Shown here: piece after piece, positions 1 to 9,846 of the stretch | Position numbering within the stretch: the stretch's first letter is position 1 | Layout: the number at the start of each line of letters is the position of its first letter | Origin: Granulosicoccus sp. | GTDB lineage: Bacteria; Pseudomonadota; Gammaproteobacteria; Granulosicoccales; Granulosicoccaceae | Reading direction: 5' to 3' | Assembly: GCA_020627685.1 (NCBI GenBank) | Contig: JAHDGK010000017.1 | Location: 1-64,000, forward strand | Length of the DNA stretch: 64,000 nucleotides | Notes under the pieces: generated by a model | Seen by the model: the letters and a program-made list of their open reading frames with translations, nothing else | Databases searched by the model: none | Told to the model about the DNA's origin: nothing | Program-made: the position numbers and the translations under genes

Positions 1-67
1 GCCCGCGATTTCGCGTGCTCCGGCCAGATGGGAGCGAGGTTTAGGTGTTGTGGGGTTCTGGGATAAT

Positions 68-143
<76 letters not shown>

Positions 144-156
144 TTATCGGACGCGA

Positions 157-185
157 AGGATAAGCCCTGACCGGGGGAGTGTCAA
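157..185 (-). promoter_or_regulatory. sigma-70 promoter of tRNA-Ala
   Basis: On the minus strand there is a perfect -35 TTGACA (180-185), a 17-bp spacer and the -10 TATCCT (157-162). The start of the mature tRNA lies 13 nt after the -10. The stretch just after the -10 begins TCGCGTCC, a GC-rich discriminator of the sort found on stringently controlled stable-RNA promoters. The promoter is directly visible; the stringent control is inferred. Confidence 0.85.
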
Positions 186-332
186 GCCTCCCCCCGAAAT
201 TGGACGGTGTCCTGGCACGACCTCTGCCCAGCCGCGGAACCTGAGCTATCCGTATGGGTCAGATTCTGCAGAATCGATACTGTACCGCGCTAAGCTTACG
301 CACCTACCCGCCACTCAGATAGAGAACAGAAA

Positions 333-689
333 ATGTACATCCCCATGGGCACCATCGTTACCGTCTGCATGTTTCTCGCGGTCATTTTCTCTATCCGCAT
401 ACCCAAAGGGGGGCTCTACGGCGCATGTCCAGTCTGGCTATTGAAAATTGTGGGCGTACTAGTAGGCGTGGCAGGTTTTTGGAATGTATTCTGGTACGCG
501 ATACAACACCTCACAGAGTTCTGGGGACTCATGGCTTTGGGCTCCGGGGCACTGATGATTCTTTTGAGTGTGCAACTCACAGTACCGCGAGCTAAGGATC
601 TCTCAGCGCTAAATACTGTTCGCCCGTTTGCCGTTGTTGCCCTGCTTGGTTTCGCGCTCTACTACGCTAAAACCATCCACAGCTTGTAA
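333..689 (+). CDS. small hypothetical inner-membrane protein
   Basis: This 118-residue protein has four likely hydrophobic membrane segments, at about residues 5-20, 34-55, 62-84 and 97-113. A short basic loop (IRIPKGG) follows the first segment. I recognise no family motif, and there are no cysteines or conserved catalytic signatures. It is convergent with gloB, with only 4 bases between the stop codons, so it is not in an operon with a recognisable partner. The start has only a weak purine-rich stretch (GAGAAC) upstream. The open frame and its membrane-like composition make a real gene likely, but the function is unknown. Confidence 0.6.
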   Translation: MYIPMGTIVTVCMFLAVIFSIRIPKGGLYGACPVWLLKIVGVLVGVAGFWNVFWYAIQHLTEFWGLMALGSGALMILLSVQLTVPRAKDLSALNTVRPFAVVALLGFALYYAKTIHSL

Positions 690-693
690 CAGG

Positions 694-1464
694 CTAATAC
701 TGATTTCGACGCTCTCGAAGTTCAGCAAAAATAGCAACCTCATCAGCACCGCTCATCGACAAAGACGCGGCTAACTCCGGATTGTCTGTTCTCAAGAAAG
801 GATTAGTCTGGCGCTCCAAACCCAGTAAGGAAGGGACCGTTGCTTTGCCGTCTTTACGAAGTGACGTGACTTCAGCGGCGCGGGTTTTCAAGGCACTGTT
901 GTCAGGGTCGACATCTAATGCGAAGCGCGCATTGGTCGCCGTGTATTCGTGGGCACAATAAACCATCGTGTTATCTGGCAATGCTTTAAGTTTATTAATA
1001 CTGTTGAGCATCATGGCCGCATCACCTTCAAACAACCGACCACACCCCATTGAAAACAAGGTATCGCCTGTGAATACCAGGTTGTCCTCAGCGAAATAGA
1101 AATTCATCATGTCTGTGGTATGACCCGGTGTGTGTAATACCTTCACCGTTCGATTTGCAAATTCAAACTCACTGTTATCGCTTACGTGTTGGTCAATACC
1201 GGCAATGGGGGCTGATAGGGCTTCCGGACCAATAACCGTACAGCCGGTGGAATTTTTAATGTCCATAAGGCCCGCAGTGTGATCACCATGATGATGAGTA
1301 ATTAACAGATGGCTTAACGTCCACCCTTGTGTATCCAGTGCGGATAACGCTGATAGCGCATCACCGGCATCGATGCAAGCGGTCTGACCTGAGTCTTTAT
1401 CGTGTACCAGCACACCGTAGTTGTCAGAACCATAAGGGAATTGAACACATTCTAAAGCTGCCAT
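694..1464 (-). CDS. gloB: hydroxyacylglutathione hydrolase (glyoxalase II)
   Basis: Metallo-beta-lactamase-fold enzyme of 256 residues, the usual length for GloB. It hydrolyses S-lactoylglutathione to lactate and glutathione in the cytoplasm, the second step of methylglyoxal detoxification. The dinuclear-metal signature THHHGDH is at residues 56-62. Further family ligands follow in HTPGHT and FTGDTLF, and a glutathione-binding CAHEYT segment lies further on. A Shine-Dalgarno AGAGG lies 6 nt before the ATG. A glutathione-linked reductase is encoded nearby (3727-4710), but on the other strand, so the two are not co-transcribed. Confidence 0.95.
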   Translation of the reverse strand: MAALECVQFPYGSDNYGVLVHDKDSGQTACIDAGDALSALSALDTQGWTLSHLLITHHHGDHTAGLMDIKNSTGCTVIGPEALSAPIAGIDQHVSDNSEFEFANRTVKVLHTPGHTTDMMNFYFAEDNLVFTGDTLFSMGCGRLFEGDAAMMLNSINKLKALPDNTMVYCAHEYTATNARFALDVDPDNSALKTRAAEVTSLRKDGKATVPSLLGLERQTNPFLRTDNPELAASLSMSGADEVAIFAELRERRNQY

Positions 1465-1484
1465 AGAAACCTCTTAATTAGTAC

Positions 1485-2288
1485 TTAATTATATGCCTTG
1501 TCAGTCATGGCATGAATTTCATCATAAACACCTGCACAGGCGGTGATTACCCGACCCCCTTTGGCCAGCATAGTATCCATGTCATAGGCTTCATATTGCC
1601 CGCCGGCCTCTTCTATTAAGAGTAAAGCTGCAATGCAATCCCAGGCATTCATATGTGGTTCAACAAACCCTATGAGTCGCCCTGCTGCCACGTAAGCTAG
1701 GTCCAAAGCACCCGAGCCACTGCGTCTGAAGAGACCATCGGCGTTTAGAAGCGCCGTGAGTAAATTGACTGTGCTATCGGCGGGTACTCGTGTGCTGTGT
1801 CCGAGTCCTAATGTGCCCTGATCGATTGCTGTCACCGGACTGCATTGAATAGCCTTACCGTTTAACCTTGCGCCTTGCCCTTTAACAGCGGTAAAAGTTT
1901 CACCGGCAATGGGGTCACAGATTGCAGCGCTGACGGTTTGCCCATCCAACACACAAGCCAATACCACACACCAGCCCGGCGTACCGGTTACAAAATTACT
2001 AGTACCGTCTATGGGGTCGATAACCCAAGTGTAGCCGCTTGTACCAACAACATTGCCGTGCTCTTCGCCGACAATGCCATCGTTCGGAAACGCCTGACTC
2101 AGTTCAGCTCTAATTTGATCTTCCACCGATTTATCCGCATTGGACACCCAATCTTGAAGTCCTTTCACCTCGATGTTAAGCGCATCTTTATCTTTAAAAA
2201 GAGACCAGGCTTTTTCAGCCGCCTGTTCAACAATTTGCACAGACGCCGTGTGGCGCGCTTGAAGTTCACTTGCTAAGTCGCTAGTCAT
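1485..2288 (-). CDS. inositol-monophosphatase-family phosphatase
   Basis: This 267-residue Mg-dependent phosphatase of the IMPase/FBPase superfamily shows the expected motifs. GEEHG carries the first metal-binding acid, DPIDGTSNFV is motif II, and AWDCIAALLLIEEAGG is the C-terminal motif. The frame is open further upstream to 2438, but I chose the ATG at 2288: it removes the overlap with the YtoQ gene ending at 2323 and gives an N-terminus of ordinary length. The substrate may be inositol phosphate, a sugar phosphate or PAP; the sequence does not decide between them. The gene lies 34 bp downstream of the YtoQ gene and probably shares its transcript. Confidence 0.88.
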   Translation of the reverse strand: MTSDLASELQARHTASVQIVEQAAEKAWSLFKDKDALNIEVKGLQDWVSNADKSVEDQIRAELSQAFPNDGIVGEEHGNVVGTSGYTWVIDPIDGTSNFVTGTPGWCVVLACVLDGQTVSAAICDPIAGETFTAVKGQGARLNGKAIQCSPVTAIDQGTLGLGHSTRVPADSTVNLLTALLNADGLFRRSGSGALDLAYVAAGRLIGFVEPHMNAWDCIAALLLIEEAGGQYEAYDMDTMLAKGGRVITACAGVYDEIHAMTDKAYN

Positions 2289-2322
2289 GTCAGTTTCCAA
2301 TTGCTCAACTATTGGGGCAACT

Positions 2323-2811
2323 CTATCCTTCAGAGTCGATGGCTGCGGCACAACCCGCTGCATCGGGTGTACCGCTAACATAGCGAAGCACTTCCACCAC
2401 CTGCTCTGGTGTCTGTGCCCAGCCAAGCGCTGATGCATCCACCTCTTTCAACGGGTGGATAATGTCTTCATCGTGCAAAGTAATGTAAGGCTTTCCCAGA
2501 GCGGCACAGTAACCCGCATCGAAGGCTGCGTTCCATTGTTTGTACTGACTACCGAAGCGAATAACGGCCACATCGCAGTTTTGAATTTGTGTGCGTGTTC
2601 TAATGAGATTGACCTTTGAGGACTGATGGTCACGCCAAAAGCCTGATTCTGCCTGCCCCAATATGTCGCCAGCCGCATCACTCGCACCATGATTGGTGAT
2701 GGCCGAATAAAACTGTAGTGGCAAGCCAGCAGCCTCAGATGCCTGCATAATACGTTCACGCCAATCGGTGTGTATTTCACCGGATAAGTAAACCGACCAA
2801 ACCTTAAGCAT
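2323..2811 (-). CDS. ytoQ: YtoQ family protein
   Basis: This 162-residue cytoplasmic protein matches the YtoQ family: N-terminal VYLSGEIHTDWR, then FYSAITNHGASD, then a Rossmann-like tail with CDVAVIRFG and WNAAFDAGYCAALGKP. The fold resembles nucleoside 2-deoxyribosyltransferase-like proteins, and the central DVAVIRFG / GYCAALGKP layout supports that. No reaction is established for the family. It is followed 34 bp later by the IMPase-family gene in the same direction. The product name is a family assignment, not a function. Confidence 0.85.
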   Translation of the reverse strand: MLKVWSVYLSGEIHTDWRERIMQASEAAGLPLQFYSAITNHGASDAAGDILGQAESGFWRDHQSSKVNLIRTRTQIQNCDVAVIRFGSQYKQWNAAFDAGYCAALGKPYITLHDEDIIHPLKEVDASALGWAQTPEQVVEVLRYVSGTPDAAGCAAAIDSEG

Positions 2812-2892
2812 GCCTTGTTGTCTCCTATATTTTGCGGGCCAGAAAGAGTAGACCTCTGATACCCAACCTATCTTGCCCCAGCTAACGAAAAC

Positions 2893-3663
2893 ATGCTTGA
2901 GTCCCTACAAAATCTTCTGCAATTAACGCAAACCGAAATAGTCATTACGTTTGCGGTCGTGTTTATCGCAGGTATTGTTAGAGGATTTTCAGGATTTGCC
3001 TTATCGGCGTTAGTCATGGCAGGTCTTGCGCTGATTATCCCACCCTCGGGTTTGTTTGCAATCTGTTTGATACTCGAAGCATGTGCCGGACTTCTCATGA
3101 TCAAAGGCGGTTTTCAAAACGCCGATATGAGAATCGCCTGGGGTCTAGCCCTTGGCGGCATGTTGGGAACCCCCATAGGACTTTACGTAACAGCCTCAGT
3201 CCCAGCCGACATTTCCAGAATGCTGGCTCTTCTACTGATACTAGGCCTGGCCGTACTACAACTTTTTAAGAAAAGCCCTGCCTTCTTAGCAACGACTCCG
3301 GGGTTATGTATTTCAGGATTAGTAACCGGGTTCGCTACAGGTATAGCGAGCGTAGGCGGGATGGTTGTCGCTCTTTATGTGCTCGCTCAGAATGCTCCGG
3401 CTGCACGTATGCGTGCAACCTTGGTTGTCTACTTGTTTCTTAATTTGTTTGCGTGGACTGGATGGCTGCTACTCGGTGGCTTTATGGATCAACTGGCCAT
3501 AACTCGCGCGCTTGCACTCGCACCCGTTGCGCTCGTCGGCATTTTTCTTGGCACCCTCTTATTCAGACCCTCTCTGGAAACATTTTATAAACGCTTCTGC
3601 CTTGTCCTATTAATGGGTCTGGCAGCACAAGGGCTTATTCGCTTGGTACCAAACTTCTGGTAA
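2893..3663 (+). CDS. TSUP (TauE/SafE) family permease
   Basis: This 256-residue integral membrane protein has about eight hydrophobic helices in the two-repeat arrangement of the TSUP family. The repeat-type glycine motifs are visible: GIVRGFSGFALS near residue 30 and GFATGIASVGGMV near residue 150. Family members move sulfite, sulfonates or other organosulfur anions across the inner membrane; the substrate here cannot be read from sequence. It is divergent from ytoQ (82-bp gap) and 63 bp upstream of a glutathione-dependent reductase, so a shared transcript with the latter is possible. Confidence 0.88.
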   Translation: MLESLQNLLQLTQTEIVITFAVVFIAGIVRGFSGFALSALVMAGLALIIPPSGLFAICLILEACAGLLMIKGGFQNADMRIAWGLALGGMLGTPIGLYVTASVPADISRMLALLLILGLAVLQLFKKSPAFLATTPGLCISGLVTGFATGIASVGGMVVALYVLAQNAPAARMRATLVVYLFLNLFAWTGWLLLGGFMDQLAITRALALAPVALVGIFLGTLLFRPSLETFYKRFCLVLLMGLAAQGLIRLVPNFW

Positions 3664-3726
3664 CCAGCAGAGTCGTATAATCCACACAAAGCTAAAGACT
3701 CTTCAACATTCGGGAAAATCGTAGTT

Positions 3727-4710
3727 ATGGGTTTACTCATTGATGGAACGTGGCAAGACAAATGGTACGACACCAGTTCTACTGGTGGCCATTTCAAACG
3801 TACAGAAGCTGTTTTCCGACATTGGATTACCGTGGATGGTTCTGCAGGACCTACAGGTGATGCCGGCTTTAAGGCAGAGGCAGGCAGATACCATCTCTTC
3901 GCCAGCTATGCCTGCCCTTGGGTACACCGTGTTCTGATCTTTCGAGCGCTGAAAGGGCTTGAATCCATGATCGATGTGTCTTTTGTCCACTGGTATATGG
4001 CAGAGAACGGCTGGTCGTTTCAGCCTGACGACGACGGGGTTGTCGGCGACAAGCTGTTTGGTAACGACTTGATGTATCAGGTGTATCTGCAGGCCGATAG
4101 CAATTTTACCGGCAGAGTCACCGTACCGGTTTTGTGGGACAAACAGAACGGCACCATTGTCTCAAACGAATCGTCGGAAATTATTCGTATGCTCAATTCT
4201 GCATTCGATGATATCGGTGCATTACCCGGCGACTACTACCCGGAGGAACACAGAGCTGAGATAGATGCCATCAATGATCGTATTTACCACTCGCTTAACA
4301 ATGGAGTGTACAAATCAGGCTTTGCAACCACGCAAGATGCCTATAACGAGGCGGTTTCTCCACTATTCGACACCATGGAGTGGCTTGAAGACAGTTTGGC
4401 TGCTAAAAGATTTCTTTGTGGCTCGCAACCGACCGAAGCCGATTGGCGGTTACTACCTACCCTGCTTCGCTTCGATCCTGTCTACTACGGTCACTTTAAA
4501 TGCAACTTAAAACGGCTGGTTGATTATCCCAACTTGTGGGCATACACACGCGACTTGTATCAATGGCCGGGTATAAAAAGCACCTGCAACTTTGAGCACG
4601 CGAAAAGACATTATTTGGAAAGCCACGATACGATCAATCCGCATCGCATCGTACCGATAGGCCCACAAATTAACTTCGACGAGCCACACGACAGGGCAAA
4701 ACTTGGGTGA
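3727..4710 (+). CDS. yqjG: glutathionyl-hydroquinone reductase (Xi-class GST)
   Basis: This 327-residue enzyme matches the Xi-class glutathione transferases (YqjG/PcpF), which use glutathione to reduce glutathionyl-hydroquinones. The defining CPW motif with the nucleophilic cysteine is at residues 63-65, in the context YACPWVHR. The GSH-binding segment IVSNESSEIIRM follows, and the family C-terminal segment FDPVYYGHFKCN is present. Length and motif order are typical. The protein is cytoplasmic. It converges on gltX with a 24-bp gap that holds no obvious terminator hairpin. The physiological quinone substrate is unknown. Confidence 0.93.
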   Translation: MGLLIDGTWQDKWYDTSSTGGHFKRTEAVFRHWITVDGSAGPTGDAGFKAEAGRYHLFASYACPWVHRVLIFRALKGLESMIDVSFVHWYMAENGWSFQPDDDGVVGDKLFGNDLMYQVYLQADSNFTGRVTVPVLWDKQNGTIVSNESSEIIRMLNSAFDDIGALPGDYYPEEHRAEIDAINDRIYHSLNNGVYKSGFATTQDAYNEAVSPLFDTMEWLEDSLAAKRFLCGSQPTEADWRLLPTLLRFDPVYYGHFKCNLKRLVDYPNLWAYTRDLYQWPGIKSTCNFEHAKRHYLESHDTINPHRIVPIGPQINFDEPHDRAKLG

Positions 4711-4734
4711 CCCGCTTTTAGGCCACCCACGAAT

Positions 4735-6144
4735 TTACGTTTCAGCGTTTTGACAAACGTCGATAGCCGCTTTAAGACGTTGAAGTACATCGTCTTTATC
4801 GATCAGTGCCAAGGTGTCAGCGACCGACGGTGATTGTGTTCCGCCAGTAATAGCTAGTCGAAGTGGTTGGCCTAATTTTCCAAAGCCAATGCTCAACGAT
4901 TCTGCTGTCGCGTCCAGCACACCTTGAATACTTTCTGCAGTCCAATCGGTATCCGCGGTTAAACCTGTCGAGGCTGTTTGCAGAATGGCTGCGGTTGCCT
5001 GCTTGAATTGTTTCTTTTGCGCTTTTTCATCGTACGTTGTCGGAGCGTGATAGAAGTAGCGCGTGGCCTGCGCCAGCTCTACTAAATTCTTGGCACGGTC
5101 GCGCAACAGATTTGCAACAGCAGGTAACGCTGCCCCACTGTCGGTATTGATGTTCAGATCTTGTAGGTAGGGCTGCAAGGCAGTCGCCAGCCTTTCAGCG
5201 TCTGCAGTTTGCAAATACTGTTGACTAACCCACTCCAGTTTCTTGTTATCAAACACAGACCCGGAACGGTTAACTGCCTCAAGCGTGAATAAATCGCGCA
5301 TCTCATCAGCGGTGAAAAGCTCTTGGTCTTGATGGGACCAGCCTAGTCTTACAAGATAATTCAACAACGCCTCTGGCAGATAGCCATCGGCTTGGTATTG
5401 CATCACACTCACCGCACCGTGACGCTTTGACATGCGCTTGCCGTCTTCACCCAATATCATCGGCAAGTGGGCATAGACCGGACGAGCCGCACCTAATGCC
5501 TCAAGAATATTGATTTGGCGAGGGGTATTGTTGATATGGTCGTCACCACGGATCACATGTGTGATCTCCATGTCCATGTCGTCAACCACCACAGTCAGGT
5601 TGTAGGTTGGTGTGCCATCGGATCGCATAATCACTAAGTCGTCTAGCTCAGCGTTATCAATGACGATAGGACCTTTAACAGCATCATCGATAGTCACTTT
5701 GCCTTCAAGCGGATTACGAAAGCGCACAACGGGTTTCACACCCTCGGGCGGGGTATCGGTTCTGTCACGCCAGAATCCGTTGTATCGAGGTTTCTCTTTA
5801 CGCGCTGTCGCCTCTTCACGCATGGCGTCCAGTTCTTCCGGTGTGCAATAACAGTGATAAGCGTGGCCGTTGTCCATTAGTTGCTGAACGACTTCGCGAT
5901 AACGGTCAAAACGCTGAGTCTGATAGAACGGCCCTTCGTCGTAATCCAGACCCAACCAGTCCATGCCCTGTAGAATCGCCTGAACGGACTCATCGGTTGA
6001 GCGCTCGCGATCGGTGTCTTCAATACGAAGGACAAACTCGCCACCGTGCTTACGGGCGAACAAATAGCAAAAAAGTGCCGTTCGGGCACCGCCGATATGC
6101 AGGTAGCCGGTGGGGCTCGGCGCGAATCGGGTACGAACCTTCAT
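4735..6144 (-). CDS. gltX: glutamate--tRNA ligase
   Basis: Class I aminoacyl-tRNA synthetase of 469 residues, the normal GluRS length. The HIGH-type signature is HIGG at residues 16-19 and the KMSKS-type loop is KRMSKRHG at 236-243. The protein charges tRNA-Glu in the cytoplasm. The C-terminal anticodon-binding helices follow, without a second copy of the catalytic domain. C98 and C100 of the zinc site seen in some GluRS enzymes are present, but the second pair is not obvious. It is transcribed divergently from the PP2C phosphatase gene. Confidence 0.97.
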   Translation of the reverse strand: MKVRTRFAPSPTGYLHIGGARTALFCYLFARKHGGEFVLRIEDTDRERSTDESVQAILQGMDWLGLDYDEGPFYQTQRFDRYREVVQQLMDNGHAYHCYCTPEELDAMREEATARKEKPRYNGFWRDRTDTPPEGVKPVVRFRNPLEGKVTIDDAVKGPIVIDNAELDDLVIMRSDGTPTYNLTVVVDDMDMEITHVIRGDDHINNTPRQINILEALGAARPVYAHLPMILGEDGKRMSKRHGAVSVMQYQADGYLPEALLNYLVRLGWSHQDQELFTADEMRDLFTLEAVNRSGSVFDNKKLEWVSQQYLQTADAERLATALQPYLQDLNINTDSGAALPAVANLLRDRAKNLVELAQATRYFYHAPTTYDEKAQKKQFKQATAAILQTASTGLTADTDWTAESIQGVLDATAESLSIGFGKLGQPLRLAITGGTQSPSVADTLALIDKDDVLQRLKAAIDVCQNAET

Positions 6145-6291
6145 GATTCAACTTCTAGCGTGTGAGTTAACAGCTGGGCAGTGTAGCAGAGGCCCCGGGT
6201 AATTTAGCCGCACCGCTATGTGTACAAGAACACAACTGTCTTTACCGCCAGCAAGGGTATACTGCCCCCCTGGATACATTTTATAAGGCCA

Positions 6292-7074
6292 ATGCAAGCA
6301 AAGACCCAGCCCCCTACTGCGAAGGATTCCGCAGAACCTAATACCGTTTCAGAGTCTGACAGCAAATCCAGATGGTTCTCATGCGCAGCTTCCGAGCTGG
6401 GGCACGTCAGAAAAATAAATGAAGATTCGTTTCTCGATGCCCGGGAACAATCTCTATGGGTGGTAGCCGATGGCATGGGTGGACACAGCAGGGGCGATAG
6501 AGCGAGTCAATGTGTCATTGAACACACCCATGAATTCAAGGCACTGGGTACCGCAAAAGAAAGCTTAACGGATATTCTGAAACGACTCGGGTCCGCAAAT
6601 GAAGCCTGCCGAGAAGCCAGTGGCGGTCAAGTAATGGGGAGCACGGTGGCAGCGTTGTATTTACATGAACCTCATGCCTACATCCTATGGGCGGGTGATA
6701 GCCGCGTGTATCGACAACGCGATGGTGAGTGCAGCCAGATTACTGACGATCATAGCCTCGTACAAGAGCTCTACCGCTTAGGTGAACTCACAGCCGATGA
6801 GGCTGAGAATCACCCTTCATCTAACGTCATTACTCGCGCGATAGGAGTAGCGGATCAAATCGATATTCAGGTTCGCCAAGTGGATCTGAACGCCGGTGAT
6901 CGATTCCTTCTGTGCAGCGATGGTTTATTTAAAGACGTAAAACCTGATGAAGTCGCTGCAAACCTGGCACTACCCTCTCCTCGTCAAGCACTGGACGAAC
7001 TAGTCACACTCGCGTTGAGACGAGGTGGAACAGACAACGTCACTGGTATCGTGGTGCAGGTAGCTCAGGGTTAG
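6292..7074 (+). CDS. PP2C-family serine/threonine protein phosphatase
   Basis: This 260-residue protein dephosphorylates Ser/Thr using two metal ions. Motifs appear in PP2C order: NED at 43-45, ADGMGGH at 59-65, WAGDSRVYR, CSDGLFKD and GGTDNVTGIVV near the C-terminus. I chose the ATG at 6292, with ATAAGG just upstream; a longer frame from 6220 would add a poorly conserved leader. A possible -10 TATACT lies around 6258. No cognate Ser/Thr kinase gene is nearby, and no type VI secretion genes of the kind such phosphatases sometimes accompany, so its target is unknown. Confidence 0.9.
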   Translation: MQAKTQPPTAKDSAEPNTVSESDSKSRWFSCAASELGHVRKINEDSFLDAREQSLWVVADGMGGHSRGDRASQCVIEHTHEFKALGTAKESLTDILKRLGSANEACREASGGQVMGSTVAALYLHEPHAYILWAGDSRVYRQRDGECSQITDDHSLVQELYRLGELTADEAENHPSSNVITRAIGVADQIDIQVRQVDLNAGDRFLLCSDGLFKDVKPDEVAANLALPSPRQALDELVTLALRRGGTDNVTGIVVQVAQG

Positions 7075-7159
7075 TACACCCCAAGAGTGTTAAAAATCGT
7101 TGCCTCGCCCACCCTCCTAAAAGAGCATGGACGAGACACTTTCACACGGTATTTTTCGC

Positions 7160-9769
7160 TTAGTGCACAACCGCAAGATTAGGCGTGGACTCCTCGTTAG
7201 TGAAAACCAACTTGCCCTCTTTAACATCCACAAATACCTTGTCACCCGAGGCAAACTTTCCACCCAGAATGAGCTGCGCCAACGGATTTTCAATTTGCTG
7301 CTGAATCTCTCGTTTAAGAGGCCTTGCACCGTACACAGGATCAAAGCCCGCCTCACCGATGAGATCAAGCGCTGCATCCGTTATAACCAGTTCCAGTTGA
7401 CGAGCGGCTAAGCGTTTAGCCAAATGCTCAATCTGAATGCCCGCAATCATACGGATGTTCTCGCTGGACAAGGGTTTAAACACAACAGACTCATCAACCC
7501 GATTAATAAACTCAGGCCGGAAGTGCTGCCCGACAATTTCCATGACCGAGGTTTTCATTTGGCTGTAGTTATCGGAACCTGCCAACTCCTGAATAACGTG
7601 ACTACCCAAATTGGACGTCATGACGATGACCGTGTTTCTAAAATCAACCGTACGGCCTTGCCCGTCCGTCAATCTGCCATCGTCCAACACCTGCAGGAGA
7701 ATATTGAACACATCAGCGTGTGCCTTTTCAACTTCATCTAATAAGATGACGGAGTATGGCTTGCGTCTAACGGCCTCTGTCAGGTACCCGCCTTCTTCAT
7801 ATCCGACATAACCCGGAGGCGCACCTATCAATCGCGCAACTGAGTGTTTTTCCATAAATTCAGACATATCGATTCGGACCATGGCATCGTCCGCATCAAA
7901 CATGAAATCGGCTAAGGACTTGGTAAGCTCTGTTTTACCAACACCGGTTGGCCCTAAAAATAAGAAGGAGCCAATAGGACGATTGGGATCGGAAAGCCCG
8001 GCACGCGAACGTCTAATGGCATCAGAGACAGCTTCCACGGCTTCCATTTGCCCAACGACTCGCTTGGACAAATCTTGCTCCATGCGAAGCAACTTCTCTT
8101 TCTCGCCTTCCATCATTTTGGATACAGGAATTCCCGTCCACTTGGCGACAACCTCGGCAATCTCATCAGCAGTAACGTTCGTTCTGAGCAAGGACATTTC
8201 CTGATCATTGGTTGATTCCAATGCTTGCTCTAAGGATTTTTCCAAAGCCGGAATTTGCCCATACTGCAACTCTGACATGCGACCAAGATCGCCTGCCCTG
8301 CGCGCAGTTTCCAGATCAAGGCGCACGCGCTCCAACTCTTCTTTAATGCCCGCTGCATTTTGAACGGTGGCTTTCTCTGCATTCCAGATTTCTTCTAAGT
8401 CCGCGAACTCACGCTCCAATGCCGTAATATCTTCATCGAGTGTTGCTAGACGCTTAATTGAGGCATCATCCGTTTCTTTGGCCAAGGCTTCACGTTCAAT
8501 TTTTAACTGAATGAGCCGGCGCTCCAAACGATCCAACTCTTCAGGTTTGGAATCGATTTCCATTCGGATATGAGAAGCAGCCTCATCAATTAAATCGATA
8601 GCCTTATCTGGCAGCTGTCGATCGCTGATGTAGCGATGAGACAAGGTAGCGGCCGCGACAATAGCCGGGTCGGTAATGTCTACACCATGATGGACTTCGT
8701 AGCGTTCCTTTAAACCCCGTAGTATCGCAATCGTGTCTTCCACTGAAGGTTCATCGACAATGATCTTTTGGAAGCGTCGCTCTAAAGCGGCATCTTTCTC
8801 GACGTACTGACGATACTCATCTAGTGTGGTTGCGCCTATGCAGTGCAATTCACCGCGGGCTAATGCGGGCTTGAGCATATTACCGGCATCCATTGCGCCG
8901 TCTGCTTTACCTGCACCTACCATGGTATGAATCTCATCTATGAAGAGAATAACCTGGCCTTCCTGCTTGCTGAGATCACTCAACACAGACTTTAGACGTT
9001 CTTCGAATTCACCTCTAAACTTGGCACCCGCGATCAACGCACCCATGTCCAAAGACAAAACGCGTTTGTGCTTAATACCATCTGGGACTTCCCCGTCCAC
9101 AATCCTTTGCGCCAAGCCTTCTACCAATGCGGTTTTACCGACACCAGGTTCGCCAATGATGACCGGATTGTTTTTCGTTCGTCGTTGCAAGACCTGAATA
9201 GCACGACGGATCTCATCGTCACGCCCGATAACGGGGTCAATCTTGCCTTGTTCAGCACGCTCGGTTAAATCGATCGTGTACTTTTCCAAGGCTTTGCGAT
9301 TGTCTTCGGCGTTAGGGTCATTGACCGGTCCGCCATGGACTTCTTCAATGGTTTTTTTAATGGCCTCAGAATTTGCCCCGTGACTCATGAGCATTTCTGC
9401 CAAGGAGTTTTTCTTTTCTTCAATACTGGCAACGACAAATAGCTCTGACGAGATGTACTGATCGCCACGGAACTGAGCCGCCTTATCAGTAAGATTCAAC
9501 AGACGACCCAGCTCGTTAGATACGTGCAGCTGCCCGCCACTACCCTCGACTTTGGCTAGTCGGTCGATGTATTTATCCAGCGCAGTTCTAAGACCATTAA
9601 CATTAACACCAGATTGAGCCAACAAAGGCCGCACACCACTGCCATCCTGATCGAGCATTGCGATCATCAGGTGGGCAGGCTCGATAAACTGATGATCTCG
9701 CCCTACTGCCAGGGACTGAGCATCTTGTAAGGCCAGCTGGAACTTGCTGGTCAGTTTGTCCATTCTCAT
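7160..9769 (-). CDS. clpB: ATP-dependent disaggregase ClpB
   Basis: This 869-residue Hsp100 chaperone has the full ClpB layout. The N-terminal Clp_N repeats come first, then AAA+ module 1 with Walker [10 protein letters not shown] long charged middle domain (about residues 400-525, coiled coil) separates it from AAA+ module 2 with Walker A GPTGVGKT and the pore motif GYVGYEEGG. It has no ClpP-binding loop and works with DnaK/J/GrpE to solubilise aggregates. The ATG at 9769 is supported by GAGGAG 6 nt upstream. A small perfect palindrome lies in its leader (9796-9815). I saw no clear sigma-32 promoter, although heat induction is usual for this gene. Confidence 0.97.
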   Translation of the reverse strand: MRMDKLTSKFQLALQDAQSLAVGRDHQFIEPAHLMIAMLDQDGSGVRPLLAQSGVNVNGLRTALDKYIDRLAKVEGSGGQLHVSNELGRLLNLTDKAAQFRGDQYISSELFVVASIEEKKNSLAEMLMSHGANSEAIKKTIEEVHGGPVNDPNAEDNRKALEKYTIDLTERAEQGKIDPVIGRDDEIRRAIQVLQRRTKNNPVIIGEPGVGKTALVEGLAQRIVDGEVPDGIKHKRVLSLDMGALIAGAKFRGEFEERLKSVLSDLSKQEGQVILFIDEIHTMVGAGKADGAMDAGNMLKPALARGELHCIGATTLDEYRQYVEKDAALERRFQKIIVDEPSVEDTIAILRGLKERYEVHHGVDITDPAIVAAATLSHRYISDRQLPDKAIDLIDEAASHIRMEIDSKPEELDRLERRLIQLKIEREALAKETDDASIKRLATLDEDITALEREFADLEEIWNAEKATVQNAAGIKEELERVRLDLETARRAGDLGRMSELQYGQIPALEKSLEQALESTNDQEMSLLRTNVTADEIAEVVAKWTGIPVSKMMEGEKEKLLRMEQDLSKRVVGQMEAVEAVSDAIRRSRAGLSDPNRPIGSFLFLGPTGVGKTELTKSLADFMFDADDAMVRIDMSEFMEKHSVARLIGAPPGYVGYEEGGYLTEAVRRKPYSVILLDEVEKAHADVFNILLQVLDDGRLTDGQGRTVDFRNTVIVMTSNLGSHVIQELAGSDNYSQMKTSVMEIVGQHFRPEFINRVDESVVFKPLSSENIRMIAGIQIEHLAKRLAARQLELVITDAALDLIGEAGFDPVYGARPLKREIQQQIENPLAQLILGGKFASGDKVFVDVKEGKLVFTNEESTPNLAVVH

Positions 9770-9795
9770 CGGATTCTCCTCAAGACAATCACATA

Positions 9796-9815
9796 ACTTT
9801 AGATACCTCTAAAGT
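9796..9815. repeat. perfect 8-bp inverted repeat in the clpB leader
   Basis: ACTTTAGA (9796-9803), spacer TACC, TCTAAAGT (9808-9815). It sits 27 bp upstream of the clpB start codon, between clpB and pgeF. It could be an operator or an RNA hairpin in the leader. An 8-bp palindrome of this kind is expected several times by chance in 64 kb, so only its position makes it notable. Confidence 0.5.
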
Positions 9816-9846
9816 AGTGCTACAGCCTGCCAATTCAACTATAGAC

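Noticed and set aside
1-67. Possible second tRNA (tRNA-Glu) after tRNA-Ala, as in pseudomonads
   Set aside because: No cloverleaf can be formed. Only a short CGCG-ATTT-CGCG stem (4-15) is present at the window edge.
1875-2276. Plus-strand open frame antisense to the IMPase gene
   Set aside because: Shadow of a confident gene; no ribosome-binding site and no protein-like composition.
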